Shown one piece after another: positions 46,101-55,400 of a DNA stretch of 64,000 nt. Each line of letters opens with the position of its first letter. Position 1 is the stretch's first letter. The notes below the pieces were generated by a model that saw only the letters and a list, made by a program, of their open reading frames with translations, searched no databases and was not told where the DNA came from. The position numbers and the translations under genes are program-made. Source of the DNA: an uncultured Aquimarina sp. (GTDB lineage Bacteria; Bacteroidota; Bacteroidia; Flavobacteriales; Flavobacteriaceae); contig CANMMM010000002.1 in NCBI GenBank assembly GCA_947498935.1, positions 238,686 through 302,685 of the forward strand, in the 5' to 3' direction.

Positions 46101-46496
46101 AGTATCTACCTTAAAATTAGTCCGTACTATCGAATGTTTAGCGACCAATCCTTTCCAGCTTTTTTCAAAAGCCGCTACCGATACCTGTCCTTTGATCGTG
46201 TAGACACTCGGCATATTATAAGCTACTGTATCTTGGGCAATATGCTGTATAAGCCATAAACGATATTGCGCAGATGACAAGGGGTAAAACGGTTGTTTCT
46301 CAGCCTTAGGAATGGCACTTGGAGACTCCGATACAGCATCCTCCAAGAATGTTACCAATGCCTGTTTATGCTGTTTGATCTCGTTTAATAAATCAGCTGT
46401 CATCACCCCCGTAGGTGCTTTGATGTCTAATTGCCCAGCTGTAATAGCTATAGAGATACCTAAGGCATCTAATTTTTTTAATAATTGTTGCATCAT
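40122..46496 (-). CDS. Bimodular NRPS (docking-C-A-T-C-A-T), predicted Leu then Ala
   Basis: About 2124 residues from the ATG pair at 46493-46496 (MMQQLLKKLDALGIS), where the TubC-type docking domain begins; an upstream in-frame ATG at 46541 adds a non-homologous lead. Order: docking (1-50), C1 (HHIISDAWS near 204, with Ala for the usual Gly), A1 (A3 near 664), T1 (FFALGGSSLMIG near 1034), C2 (HHSIGDGWS near 1220), A2 (A3 YVIYTSGTTGTPKG near 1689), T2 (FFELGGHSLQALQV near 2065). Hand-read codes are DAWYLGNVVK, leucine-like, and DLYTNALTYK, close to DLFNNALTYK of known alanine domains. There is no thioesterase, so the chain passes to another protein. The docking start suits partnership with the trimodular NRPS. 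Confidence 0.93.
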   Translation of the reverse strand: MMQQLLKKLDALGISIAITAGQLDIKAPTGVMTADLLNEIKQHKQALVTFLEDAVSESPSAIPKAEKQPFYPLSSAQYRLWLIQHIAQDTVAYNMPSVYTIKGQVSVAAFEKSWKGLVAKHSIVRTNFKVDTSTGNPVQYIRSKEASLFRFSYLEHTIAAEASTLIAAECEYHFDLENESLLRVTLVRTAAETYQLIVVMHHIISDAWSSTIMLRELIANYQAIVQGQEVPVSENPIEYTDYAVWQQAQLTTHTAAKNYWLTQFQEAVPVMELPTYQPRPAIKTYEGACIVQALDQQLVQELEAICTARGASLFMGLLSVFKILLYRYTGQEDSCIGTPISGRTHPDVQDQIGFYVNTLALRTRLQGDASFITTLETVKEITLAAYKHQEYPFDQLVQELQLATDRSRHPLFDSMFSIETTESSGIVVSDNLSIEAVDYAQQASKFDIECMIKKEGTSYAVHFTYNTALFTADFIERLAMQYQQVLTSCTTDPTTAIAALDYVPTVQKERLVYTFNTTVAAYPSKESFISLFQAQVEQNPSAIAIVYEEVSMTYQTLLDTATALAHYLHQHEGVVAGDCIGVSVERNHWLVIAFIATQKLNAIYLPIDPAYPGARIDFITADSQCKTVVNASVLQAFEASTLHTENTVLPTTIATPIVYRIYTSGTTGQPKGVNVTQQNLLNLCYWHQQYYQVTSASKTTLYAGISFDASIWEMTPYLLAGATLYPITEDSIRVQTDVLSTFLDTHQISHSYLPTAICQVLVAAEVALPHTKVLTGGDTLLLSKAPTFELYNNYGPTECTVVATAGRVLDQHTITIGTPIANTSIYILDEQLAVVPIGVPGKLYIGGDGVAMGYHEQPALTAAKFINNPYQSGTLLYDTGDIVKWMVDGSLVFIGRNDDQIQLRGHRIELGAIESAVQSFSTALHQVVALVQEAQLSVYYTTTHPIDIEELQQYLAALVPSYMLPTYYTELESMPLTPNGKIDTRALQQVEGVAPQQTAYVAPTNAIETAFVAIWQEVLGVDRIGIHDNFFALGGSSLMIGQVLNQLYQRSQVTIAYKDFFEQPTIAQLAQQCSSVQYTAIPPAPVAATYPLTPAQQRIIVLSQLEGGSTAYNMSGAVTLTGTVVPSVLETACQLLLEQHEILRTSFHTDSAGTIYQKVAETCEFTIAYSDMTGAESDEITDYVQQLQSTHFDLAQPPLFKAALLQLAPTEYVLSFVMHHSIGDGWSVNLLFAAMIRVYHQLLADASYRPTPLKIQYKDYVVWLQQQTQTAAYTAAATYWTAQFQGTIPVLEVPTAKQRPAVKTYHGHTVTHRFEAAFLTRIKAMASQHDATVFMALMAGVNVLLQAYTHQQDLIIGTPIAGRTHPDLEAQLGMYVNTLAIRTQLDTQQSFAQVLAQQKELLSAAYEHQHYPFDELVSTLQLQRDTARAALFDVMVIYQNQEQLASLAIEPTTATGITMIPYNIETTTAQFDLSFVFAEQADELVLTLTYNTDIYDTAFIQQLGVHEESILAQGMEFPQQPIGQLRYLTDAETHQITNVFNQTAISYPQEMTLVSLFEQQVMRTPAATAVVHDSKTLTYQQLQEASNQFAHYLQAVAGVQPTDLVAVKIPRSEQLAVVLLGILKTGAAYVPIDIQYPAQRIEFIANDSHARCVVDTAMLAQFEATKTQYSTPNVYSTIAPTQTAYVIYTSGTTGTPKGVMITHRNAVALIQWAQQEFDANGFDIAYAATSHCFDLSVYELFYPLAIGKPVRILQDALHIAAAIPLDTRILINTVPSSMRALLASDVAIDRIRMINLAGEPFPIDIANQLASTPIEVRNLYGPSEDTTYSTCYRLPRYMKHTSAIPIGRPIANTRAYVLNEFLQPVPIGVEGTLYLAGDGVAKGYLNQPTTTAAKFIEHPDAPTERLYNTGDIVKWLPDGTLSFIGRKDHQVKLRGYRIELAAIEHTLQSYTSAIQEVVAIVQQDTLIAYYTADTPQDTTELKQYLASKLPVYMLPNTITQLDTLPVTPNGKIDRKALEARSITPVVMNSYVAPSNAIETQLVTIWKDILAIDTIGVTDNFFELGGHSLQALQVINQINQTFGLQLKLNDFFANQEIASIAQLVQFNTHQKTAAVDTASYDEVVI

Positions 46497-46576
46497 GTCA
46501 GAGAACTCGTGATTTTGGTGTGTGCAAAATGAGTAGTACAAACAATAGGTATGCTTGTAGTGTATCTATAAAAGTA

Positions 46577-46663
46577 GGGCGTTCCCCAAGGGTCGGGCTA
46601 TCCGCTACAATTCCTCGCACCTCCTGCGTCGGGCTGTGGGATTTCCACTCCTATCCCTAACGC
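46577..46663 (+). repeat. Dispersed repeat family 2, copy 6
   Basis: GGGCGTTCCCCAAGGGTCGGGCT start, CTATCCCTAACGC end. It sits in the 347-base gap between the receptor gene and the bimodular NRPS. Confidence 0.9.
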
Positions 46664-46749
46664 AGACAATGCGGTATCTAATAGTGTAACTGCTATACTG
46701 TACGAACAGCTAGCCATGGATCAGCTTTTCGTCTGTTTTATAAATAGAA

Positions 46750-46790
46750 CATCTATTACGATCAAAAAGCTGTTACGAAACCTGACACTT
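46750..46790 (+). repeat. Short dispersed repeat family 3, copy 3 (diverged)
   Basis: ATCTATTACGATC...GAAACCTGACACTTC resembles the copies at 10687 and 23284. No gene is seen in the rest of this gap. Confidence 0.4.
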
Positions 46791-46843
46791 CGCTATGTTC
46801 GATTGTTTTTACAACGCTCATAACGACGTGTTATCGAAGTGAT

Positions 46844-49240
46844 TTAATTTCCGGTTCTGCCTTTTTCTTCTTTATTTCCAGTAGCGTGACGTTTGGCTTT
46901 AATGTCTTTATTTCCAAACTTATAACTTACAGACAACTGAAAGTAACGACTGTCATAATAATAGCGTGCCGTCTGGAATACCCCATTTACTGTAGTTTCT
47001 GTACGCTCGGCAGAGGACTTAAACAGATCATCCCCTCGTAGTGAAATACTTAAATCTTTGTTCATTAATAACCACTGTAAGGATAGTGAGAATGAACTAG
47101 CTGACTTGGTGTCAAAAATCCCATTTACTCCTGGAAAAGCATACCAATAATTCACCCCTAGTAATACCGTCTTATCACTATTCAATGTGATGTCATTATA
47201 GGTAGAAAACGTAGCATTTACTCCTTTTTGGTCTTCCTCATCCTGCTCTAAGGTAAATTCGGATACCGAATAGTTAATATCAAAACTATTATTACTAGAC
47301 CACCACGATATTTTATCGAAGGTATAGTTTTCAGAAATCCCAAAACGATGTGTATTGATAAAATTTTCATTGGTAAATCGAATCACATTCGTCGATGCGT
47401 TCGGCAATGGTACCTGAGAAAACATTTCGTCTTCGTAACTAAAATAGGCTTTGGTCACGAAATTCTTATACGTATGCGTCAGTTCTACATTGTCTATAAA
47501 AGCAGGCTGTAAAAAGGCATTTCCTTCAATCGTCTGAAATGGATTTACAAAATAAATATTTGGATTCAGTTCAAAGAAACTAGGACGCTTGATACGCTTG
47601 CTATAATTTAAGGCCAAGGTAGCATTGTCCGTAGCTTGATAGGATAGGTATGCTGTGGGGAACAATTGCTCATAATCATTATCAAAATCCAGATTTAGAT
47701 TATCCGACGCCGAATTGGTCTGTGTAGCCTCAAAACGCAATCCTAACTGTGCTTCCCACTTCTCTCCGATTTTTTTATTCATCGATACATACGCTGCTTG
47801 TATATCCTCATTGTACTCAAAATCATTCGACGCTAGTGGCAGTGCTGTTACTGGCGAATCTACCAATCCACTATTAAAAAACACAATGTCATTCAATGAA
47901 GTAGACGTAGACAACTTACCTCCAAAACTAAACTTCGCCCATGTTGTAGGATAGTCTACATCGATTTTTCCAGAATAGTTCGTTACATCCTGCTCATTAG
48001 TATTAATTCCTCTATAGAATTGTTCCAAAGGTGGCGTGTTTATTACCGAATTTCCATCGTATGTTTTGGTATCTGGATTGTTATAGGTAAAGTAATCTAG
48101 ATTGATCACGATGTTACGTCCTAAGGTATCTAGTTTGATCTCATTATTATAATTCAGGGAGTGAATTTCTGGACTCAAATCCATTGTTCCATCAGACTCC
48201 AACGAACGTAAAACTGCATTCGTATTATTATCCCTTACGGTAGTAATCGGTGCATCTGTCACCGCATAATTGGTGCTGTTATATAGATATTGTGCTCCCA
48301 TAGACCAAGAAGGTGTGATGGTATAGGCTAGGTCAATTCGGGCATTCAATCCTGATACATTAGCCTTAAAAGGAGAGGCTGTATGCCAAACTCCATCAGG
48401 AAAAAAAGCATAGTCATCCTGCTCCTGATAATAATCTCCATCTCGATAATTAACAGACGATGCTACACTAAAGCCATTTTTATTAAAATTAAAGCTCCCC
48501 CCTACAGATCCAGATGCAAAACGACGCTGTCTAAAATAGGATTTTAATTGTGCATTCCACGAATCTTGTTTCGCCTGTTTGAGCGTAATATTGATCAATC
48601 CACTATTTCCTGCTGCTTCGTATTTTGCAGGTGGTGTAGTAATCACTTCTATATTCTTTATATCTTCTGAAGATACCGATCGTAAGAAATTGGCTAAATC
48701 TTCTTCTGATAACTGTACCATTTTATTATTGATCATTACGCGCATATTGCTCTTACCGATCATGGTGATATTATCATTTTGCACGCGTACACCTGGTGTT
48801 ACTTTCAGGACCTCTAATGCATCCCCTTCAGACGCCTTTGTAGAACTTTCTACATTAAACACCAGTCGATCGATCTTACGTTCTATCAGCTTTTTCTTGG
48901 CAGCAATAATGACCTCATCGAGTTGTTGTGCTTTTTGTACTTGAATCGTTCCTAAATCCGTATCAGCAGCTATAGTAACTGCTTGTTGGTGCAATTCTTC
49001 TCCTACATAAAACACTTGTAATGTATACTGAACTCCTGTTTCTACAGCAATGGTAAAAGCACCTGTTGCATCTGTAATCGTACCGATAGGATTTTTTCCA
49101 TCATTTGTAGTCAATACTACTTCGGCAAATTCTATGGGTTGTTGTGCTTCTTGGTCGATGAGTGTTCCTGTGAGTTGTACTTGAGCTACTACTGTATGAG
49201 CTATAAAAAACAGTAAGAGGATCAGTGTGTTGTGCTTCAT
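46844..49240 (-). CDS. TonB-dependent-receptor-like outer membrane beta-barrel protein
   Basis: 798 residues. A signal peptide (LILLLFFIAHTVVAQ) is followed by a carboxypeptidase-regulatory-like domain (about 20-105, ITDATGAFTIAV), a plug-like domain (about 110-220, with LEVLKVTPGVRV and NIEVITTPPAKYEAAGNSGLINI), then a long barrel with an outer-membrane-type aromatic strand near FQLSVSYKFG. It is of the 'outer membrane beta-barrel family protein' type common in Bacteroidota. The N-terminal TonB box is not clear. It lies inside the NRPS locus on the same strand, so it may take up the finished metallophore-like product or its complex. Basic residues close the protein (KRHATGNKEEKGR). Confidence 0.88.
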   Translation of the reverse strand: MKHNTLILLLFFIAHTVVAQVQLTGTLIDQEAQQPIEFAEVVLTTNDGKNPIGTITDATGAFTIAVETGVQYTLQVFYVGEELHQQAVTIAADTDLGTIQVQKAQQLDEVIIAAKKKLIERKIDRLVFNVESSTKASEGDALEVLKVTPGVRVQNDNITMIGKSNMRVMINNKMVQLSEEDLANFLRSVSSEDIKNIEVITTPPAKYEAAGNSGLINITLKQAKQDSWNAQLKSYFRQRRFASGSVGGSFNFNKNGFSVASSVNYRDGDYYQEQDDYAFFPDGVWHTASPFKANVSGLNARIDLAYTITPSWSMGAQYLYNSTNYAVTDAPITTVRDNNTNAVLRSLESDGTMDLSPEIHSLNYNNEIKLDTLGRNIVINLDYFTYNNPDTKTYDGNSVINTPPLEQFYRGINTNEQDVTNYSGKIDVDYPTTWAKFSFGGKLSTSTSLNDIVFFNSGLVDSPVTALPLASNDFEYNEDIQAAYVSMNKKIGEKWEAQLGLRFEATQTNSASDNLNLDFDNDYEQLFPTAYLSYQATDNATLALNYSKRIKRPSFFELNPNIYFVNPFQTIEGNAFLQPAFIDNVELTHTYKNFVTKAYFSYEDEMFSQVPLPNASTNVIRFTNENFINTHRFGISENYTFDKISWWSSNNSFDINYSVSEFTLEQDEEDQKGVNATFSTYNDITLNSDKTVLLGVNYWYAFPGVNGIFDTKSASSFSLSLQWLLMNKDLSISLRGDDLFKSSAERTETTVNGVFQTARYYYDSRYFQLSVSYKFGNKDIKAKRHATGNKEEKGRTGN

Positions 49241-49300
49241 GTGTGTTGAGTTATTTTTGAGTGATTGATTGGATTTCTTGATTGAATTAAAAATTTGATA

Positions 49301-49332
49301 ATTCCCCTAATCACACTACATTCTAGGGGAAT
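49301..49332. promoter_or_regulatory. Hairpin between the trimodular NRPS and the receptor gene
   Basis: Arms 49301-49309 and 49324-49332 (ATTCCCCTA / TAGGGGAAT), 14-base loop, 60 bases upstream of the receptor ATG. It could terminate part of the NRPS transcript, control the receptor, or bind a dimeric regulator. The sequence gives no way to choose. Confidence 0.4.
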
Positions 49333-49411
49333 GCAAAAATCGTAAAATTTGGGTAAAAACCATGGTTTTTACTACAAATAGCAAAATGTTAACATTACCT
49401 CCATCTTGCCT

Positions 49412-52400
49412 TTAAACTGTAAAGCTTTCAAATGTATTTTCTGTTGTTTCCTTATGTGTGATTTTATGGATTAATTGTGTATTTTCTACCAGTGCTGCTT
49501 GATCTTCTATAGTCGTATGTTCGAATAGTTTATCGAGTGTCAGCTGTACTCCAAAAGCTTCTTGTATACTACTAACTAATTTGGTAGCCGTGAGGCTATG
49601 CCCTCCTAGCTCGAAGAACTGCGCATCCTTACTAATTTTCTGTATTCCTAGAAGTTCACTCCATAGCTGTGCAATCTCTTTTTCTATAGGAGTTACGGGT
49701 TCGATATAGGTCTCCGTTACATCCATCTGCGCATCCATAGCAGCCAGTGTCTTTCGGTCTACCTTTTTATTAGGTGTCAGTGGAAAATCGGTAATATGTA
49801 CAAAAGCAGACGGAATCATATATGCTGGCACCACCGCTTTGAGATGTTGCTTCAATGCAGCAACCTCAATCCTAGTAGGTGCTGTATAAAATGCTACTAA
49901 AAATGAAGCCCCTACACCGTCTTTTTTGGCGATCACCACGGCTTGCTCAATTGTAGGCAATAGGTGTAATTGTGCCTCTATATCTCCCAGCTCTATGCGA
50001 TACCCTCGGATCTTTACCTGATGATCATTCCTGCCCAAAAATAACAACTCGCCATTTGTACCCCATTGTACCACATCTCCTGTATCGTACATCAAGCCTT
50101 TTCCATATGGATTAGGGATAAACTTAGTAGCTGTCATAGCTTGATCCCTATAATACCCTTTTGCTAATCCTGCTCCTGCAATATGCAATACCCCTTGTGC
50201 ACCTCTTGGCAACAACTCTTTATGAGTGCCTAACACCAACAAGGTAGTATTGTCTAGTGCCCTTCCTATACTGATGGCTTCTGCTGCACTAGTAATCTGT
50301 TTTACACTAGACCAAATGGTCGTTTCAGTAGGACCATACATATTCCATAACGCATGACATGATGTAAGCAATCGATCCGCTAATGCCTCACTCAGCGTAT
50401 CACCCCCGCATAAGATCGTACTGCTACTGCTACCCTGCCATCCTGCATTATATAACAACTGAAAAAAGCTAGGAGTGGCCTGAATCATTGTAGGTTGCAC
50501 TGTAGCAATTTCGTCTATCACCTCCTGTGTTACTCCCAGTGTTTCATTCGATGCGATAAACACACTAGCTCCCGATACCAATGGCACAAAAAATTCTAAA
50601 ATCGAAATATCAAAGGAATAGGTAGTTACCGCATACAATGTATCTGTAGGTTGCATACGCATCGTAGTTCGTATGCTTCTCAAAAAATTAAGTAGCGAGC
50701 GATGTCCTACTTCCACTCCTTTAGGAGCCCCCGTAGAACCCGATGTATAAATGATATAGGCTGTATCAGTCGCCATAGGAGCAAATGAATAATGATCCAC
50801 TGTTAGTTTCGCACTTTCTTGTAGCAACTGATCCGTAGTTATCGTATGTACCGACTCCGAATCGAAATAAGCATAGGCAGGATCACAAATCAAAGTAGTC
50901 GTCTGACTATGCGTAACGATATAGCGCAATCGCTCCATCGGAAATGTAGGATCTAATGGAATATACGCTTTTCCAGATTTGATAATCCCTAGCAAGATCG
51001 CAATCGTATCTACAGAACGGTTTAACACCACTCCAATCGTAGTAGCTGTAGCCGCTACCGCTGTATCTATATAGGCGGCAATTTGGTCTGATTGCTGCCC
51101 CAGCTCAGCATAGGTATACTGTCGTTTTGAGTCTCGTACTGCAATTGCCATTGGAGTCGTTTGCTCCCAATGTGCTATAGCGTCTAAAAATGTTGCTGTA
51201 TCTTCTAGTGATTGTTGACTCCCTGTACCCAGCGCTAGTATCGCTTCGGTCTGCTGTGGTGTAAACAAGTCTAACTGATGAATAGGACGTACTGCATGAG
51301 TGATACTCTGATCCATTAGCAACATGCATTGTGCACACAACGTTTGTATAAAGTCACTGGCGAATAAATCAGTATTATACACCAAGTGCAGTGCGAGCGT
51401 CCCCTCTCTTTCTTCGAATACAAAATCCAAATCAAACTTACTTGTTACCTCTTCAAGGAGCGATACCTCACGAATCGCTAATCCATCAATCGTCTGATAC
51501 GCTTTGGTTTCTTCTGCAGTGTCTTGTAGTGTAACCATCACATCAAACAAAGGATTACGCCCTACATCTCTAGGAATCTGAAGCGCGTCTACCAAATGGT
51601 CAAAAGGATAGGACTGATGCATCAAAGCTCCTTTAGTCGTTTCTTTTACTTTTTGTAAAACAGCCATCAGATCATCCGTACCTGAAAATTGTGTGCGTAA
51701 AGCCAGCGTATTGATATACACGCCCAATTGGTTTTGTAACTGGATATGTGTTCTACCCGCAATAGGCGTACCTATACTAATATCTTCCTGATTTGTATAC
51801 CGATGTAACAGTACTTTTACCACTGTAAGTACGCCCATAAACAGTGTACCTTCTTGCTCGACACAAAATGCTTTGAACGCCTGGTATGTCGTATCCGAAA
51901 AAGTAATCGTGTGTTGTTTTCCTGCGTAAGTACGCTGTCGTGGTCGTGATTGCTTATATGGTAAATCCAATACAGGAATACTTCCTGCAAAACGTTCTTT
52001 CCAATATGCCAATGCTGCTGTATACAAGGGCGTATGCAATTGTGCTTGCTCCCAAACTGCATAGTCTTTATACTGTATTTCTAGTGGTTTTAATTCCTGT
52101 GGTATTTGCTGTATGTAAGACGCATAAGATGCAAACAGCTCTTGTGTAAATAATGCGACCGACCAACCATCACTGATGATATGATGCAGTACCACAACGA
52201 GTGTATATGTATCTTTTGCTACAGGTAGTATCGATGCTCTGAGTAAGCACTCATTTTGTAGCTCAAAACGATGCTGTAATTCTTGCTGCACATACCCTTG
52301 TATTGCTTGCGTATCCATCACCATTCCCGCTGTAGGCGTCTGTAATGCAAATGCCTGATCAGCCGCAGATAGTACTTGCTGTACAACAGCTCCTGATGGC

Positions 52401-55400
52401 TGTTGTACAAACCGTGTTCTCAGTATTTCATGGCGGGCTATCAAAGTATCAAACGCTTGCTGTAAATAATGGATATTGATAGCTCCTTTTAGTTCAAAAA
52501 CTCCTGGCATATTGTACGCCACCGAACTTCCTTGAAATTGGCTCAACACCCATAGTCGTTGCTGAGCAGAAGACACAGGATAATATTCCTGATCAGCTAC
52601 TTTTTCTATAGGCTGAAATCCTGCTACGGCTGTTGCTTCTAAGAGCGCTGCCTGTGCTGCAATCGTAGTATGTAAAAACAAATCATTGAAGGATAGCTTC
52701 TTTCCAAATACTTTGGTCATCTCATTACTCAGCCTTGTGATTTTTAAACTATGTCCTCCTAGCGCAAAGAAATCATCTGTAACCCCTATTACATCATCTT
52801 CTAATATTTCCTGCCATATCGATAGTAGTTGTTTTTCGGTGTCGGTTTGCGGAGCGATATACAGTTCTTTAATCGTATCGGACTGTGCTACTGATGGCAA
52901 TGCTGCTTTGTCTATCTTTCCGTTAGGCGTAAGTGGCATAGCTGTTAACTGCACAAAATAGACCGGTACCATATAAGCAGGTACTTGCGTAGCTACATAT
53001 GCTTTTAAGGCTGCTTTATCGATCATAGTAGCAGCTACATAATACGCTACCAATGTTTTCTCTTCCTGAATCTGCTGTACAGCGACTACTGCCTGTTGTA
53101 ACTGATCACTGTATTGATTCAATACATTTTCTATCTCTCCTAATTCGATGCGATAGCCTCGGATCTTTACTTGATGATCCGTACGTCCCAAAAATGCAAT
53201 GGTTCCATCAGGCAACCATCGGGCAATATCTCCTGTCGCATATACCTTGCTATCAGCAGCATCGATAGTTATAAATTTTTGTTCAGTAAGGGTAGTACGC
53301 TGATAATACCCTTTACTCACCCCAGCACCTCCAATATGTAATTCACCATATACCCCCACAGGTACCAATTGCTTTTCTGAGTTTAGTATATAAATAGAAG
53401 TATTCGAAAAAGGCTTTCCGATAGGAGTAGTTCCCTGCATTTCTGTATCACAACCATCATAATACGTAGCATCAATGGTAGTCTCTGTCACGCCATACGT
53501 ATTCAACACCCGCGTATCTCCTACCTCGAACTGACGTTTGATCTTTATAAAAACATCATTTCCAAAACTATCAGAACCAAAAATGATCCTTTTTAGAAAA
53601 TCGTGCGGTAATCTATTCGCTTGTATGTATTCTAACAGCGGTATGAGTAATCCTGGGGTTCCCTCGAAAATAGAAATTTTATATTGTTGCATGAGTGCAT
53701 ACAAAGCCGCAGGATCTAACTTACTATCATCGGTAGGCAGTACCATCGTTCCGCCATTAAGTAGCGATCTACAAATATCGCCCACAAAAACATCAAAAGA
53801 AACACTGGCCAATTGCAATAAATTGATCTGAAATGCATCAAACTCAAATGCTGTCTTCCATGCTTCATGAATACTGACTACATTTCGGTGTGTAACCATT
53901 ACTCCTTTTGGAGTACCTGTTGTTCCAGATGTATAAATCACATATGCCAAACGATCCGCTAGCGTACCTTCATGCACTACATTTGCCTCACTATACGCAC
54001 TACGTTCTTTTTCGAATTGTGCTAAAAAAGCAGTATCGATGCACAATCGAGCGTGACTATCTTTCTCGATATACGCTATACGATCAGCTGGATACTGTAT
54101 ATCTATCGGCACATAGGCTGCTCCTGCTTTTAATATCCCAAAAATGGTACTGAGTACAGCTTCATTCTTAGGTAGTTTTATCGCTATCAGATCATCTGGT
54201 TGTAGCTGATACTTATCTCGTAAATAATGTGCTAATTGATTGGCACGCTTATTCAATACATCATACGTCATCGAAGTCGTCGTATGTACCACTGCCACCT
54301 CCTGAGGGGCACGAGCTACTTGCGCCTCGAAAATAGAAACCATATCTTGATGCGTTACCACAGTACTTATAGGAGTATTGAACACGGTGAGCAAGGTATT
54401 TACTTCTTGATCCGTTATATATCTAATCCCTGCTATTGATTTTTTTGGCTGTGCGATTGCTTGCCGCATCCACTGCTCGAAATGCGAAAACAGCGTCGTA
54501 ATCCACCCTTGATCATAGATCGATGTATTGTACTCAATCTCTAACACCAAGGAAGATTCTTTTTCTAAAAATGTAAAACTCAGATCCAGTTGTGCAGTTG
54601 TACGTGCCAATGGATATTCTCTAATCTGGATGCCCTTTGGCATATCCGCATTACTATTTGCTAACTGTAATTGCTCTTGATTTTGCAATACGACCATTAC
54701 ATCAAACAAGGCAGAACGCGAGGTATCTCTTTTTAGATCTAATGCAGCCACTAAAGCATCAAACGGATATTGCTGATGCGCATATGACGCTAATAATTGT
54801 GCTTTCTGTATCAATAATAGATCTTCAAAAGACATCGCATCCTCAAACTGCGTTCGAATTGCCAATGTATTCAGGTATAACCCTACTTGATCTTCTATAT
54901 CTGGATGTTCGCGCCCAGCTACAGGAGTACCAATAATCATATCTTTCTGCCCCGTATACGCATGTAGCAGCCCTTTTACCCCTGCTAGCAAACTCATAAA
55001 CAAAGTAGTCTGATACCTTTTAGAAACAGCATATAACTGCTCTAGAAAATCCCCTTCAAATCGATGCGTACAGGTCTTCCCCTCATAATTCTGTACAGCA
55101 GGGCGTTTCTTGAAACTAGGCAGTTCCAATACGGGTAGCGTACCTCTTAGTTGGGTCAACCAATACGCCTCTGATTCCTGATAAGAAACCGTATCTTTTT
55201 GTACCTGATGCCAAACCGCATAATCTTTGTATTGTATTGCTAATGGAACAGGAGTATAAGTAGCATCCTTTTGCAATGCCTTGTAGTTCGCCATCAACTC
55301 CTTAGTCAATAACGCGATACTCCACCCATCACCAATACTATGATGCATCACTAACGAAACTAATTGTATATTGTGTGTAGCTCGTAATACCGTAGCACGT

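Noticed and set aside
46844..49240. Placing the receptor as a SusC homologue of a sugar-uptake pair
   Set aside because: No SusD partner is present, the protein is shorter than SusC, and the sequence is of the smaller outer membrane beta-barrel family.
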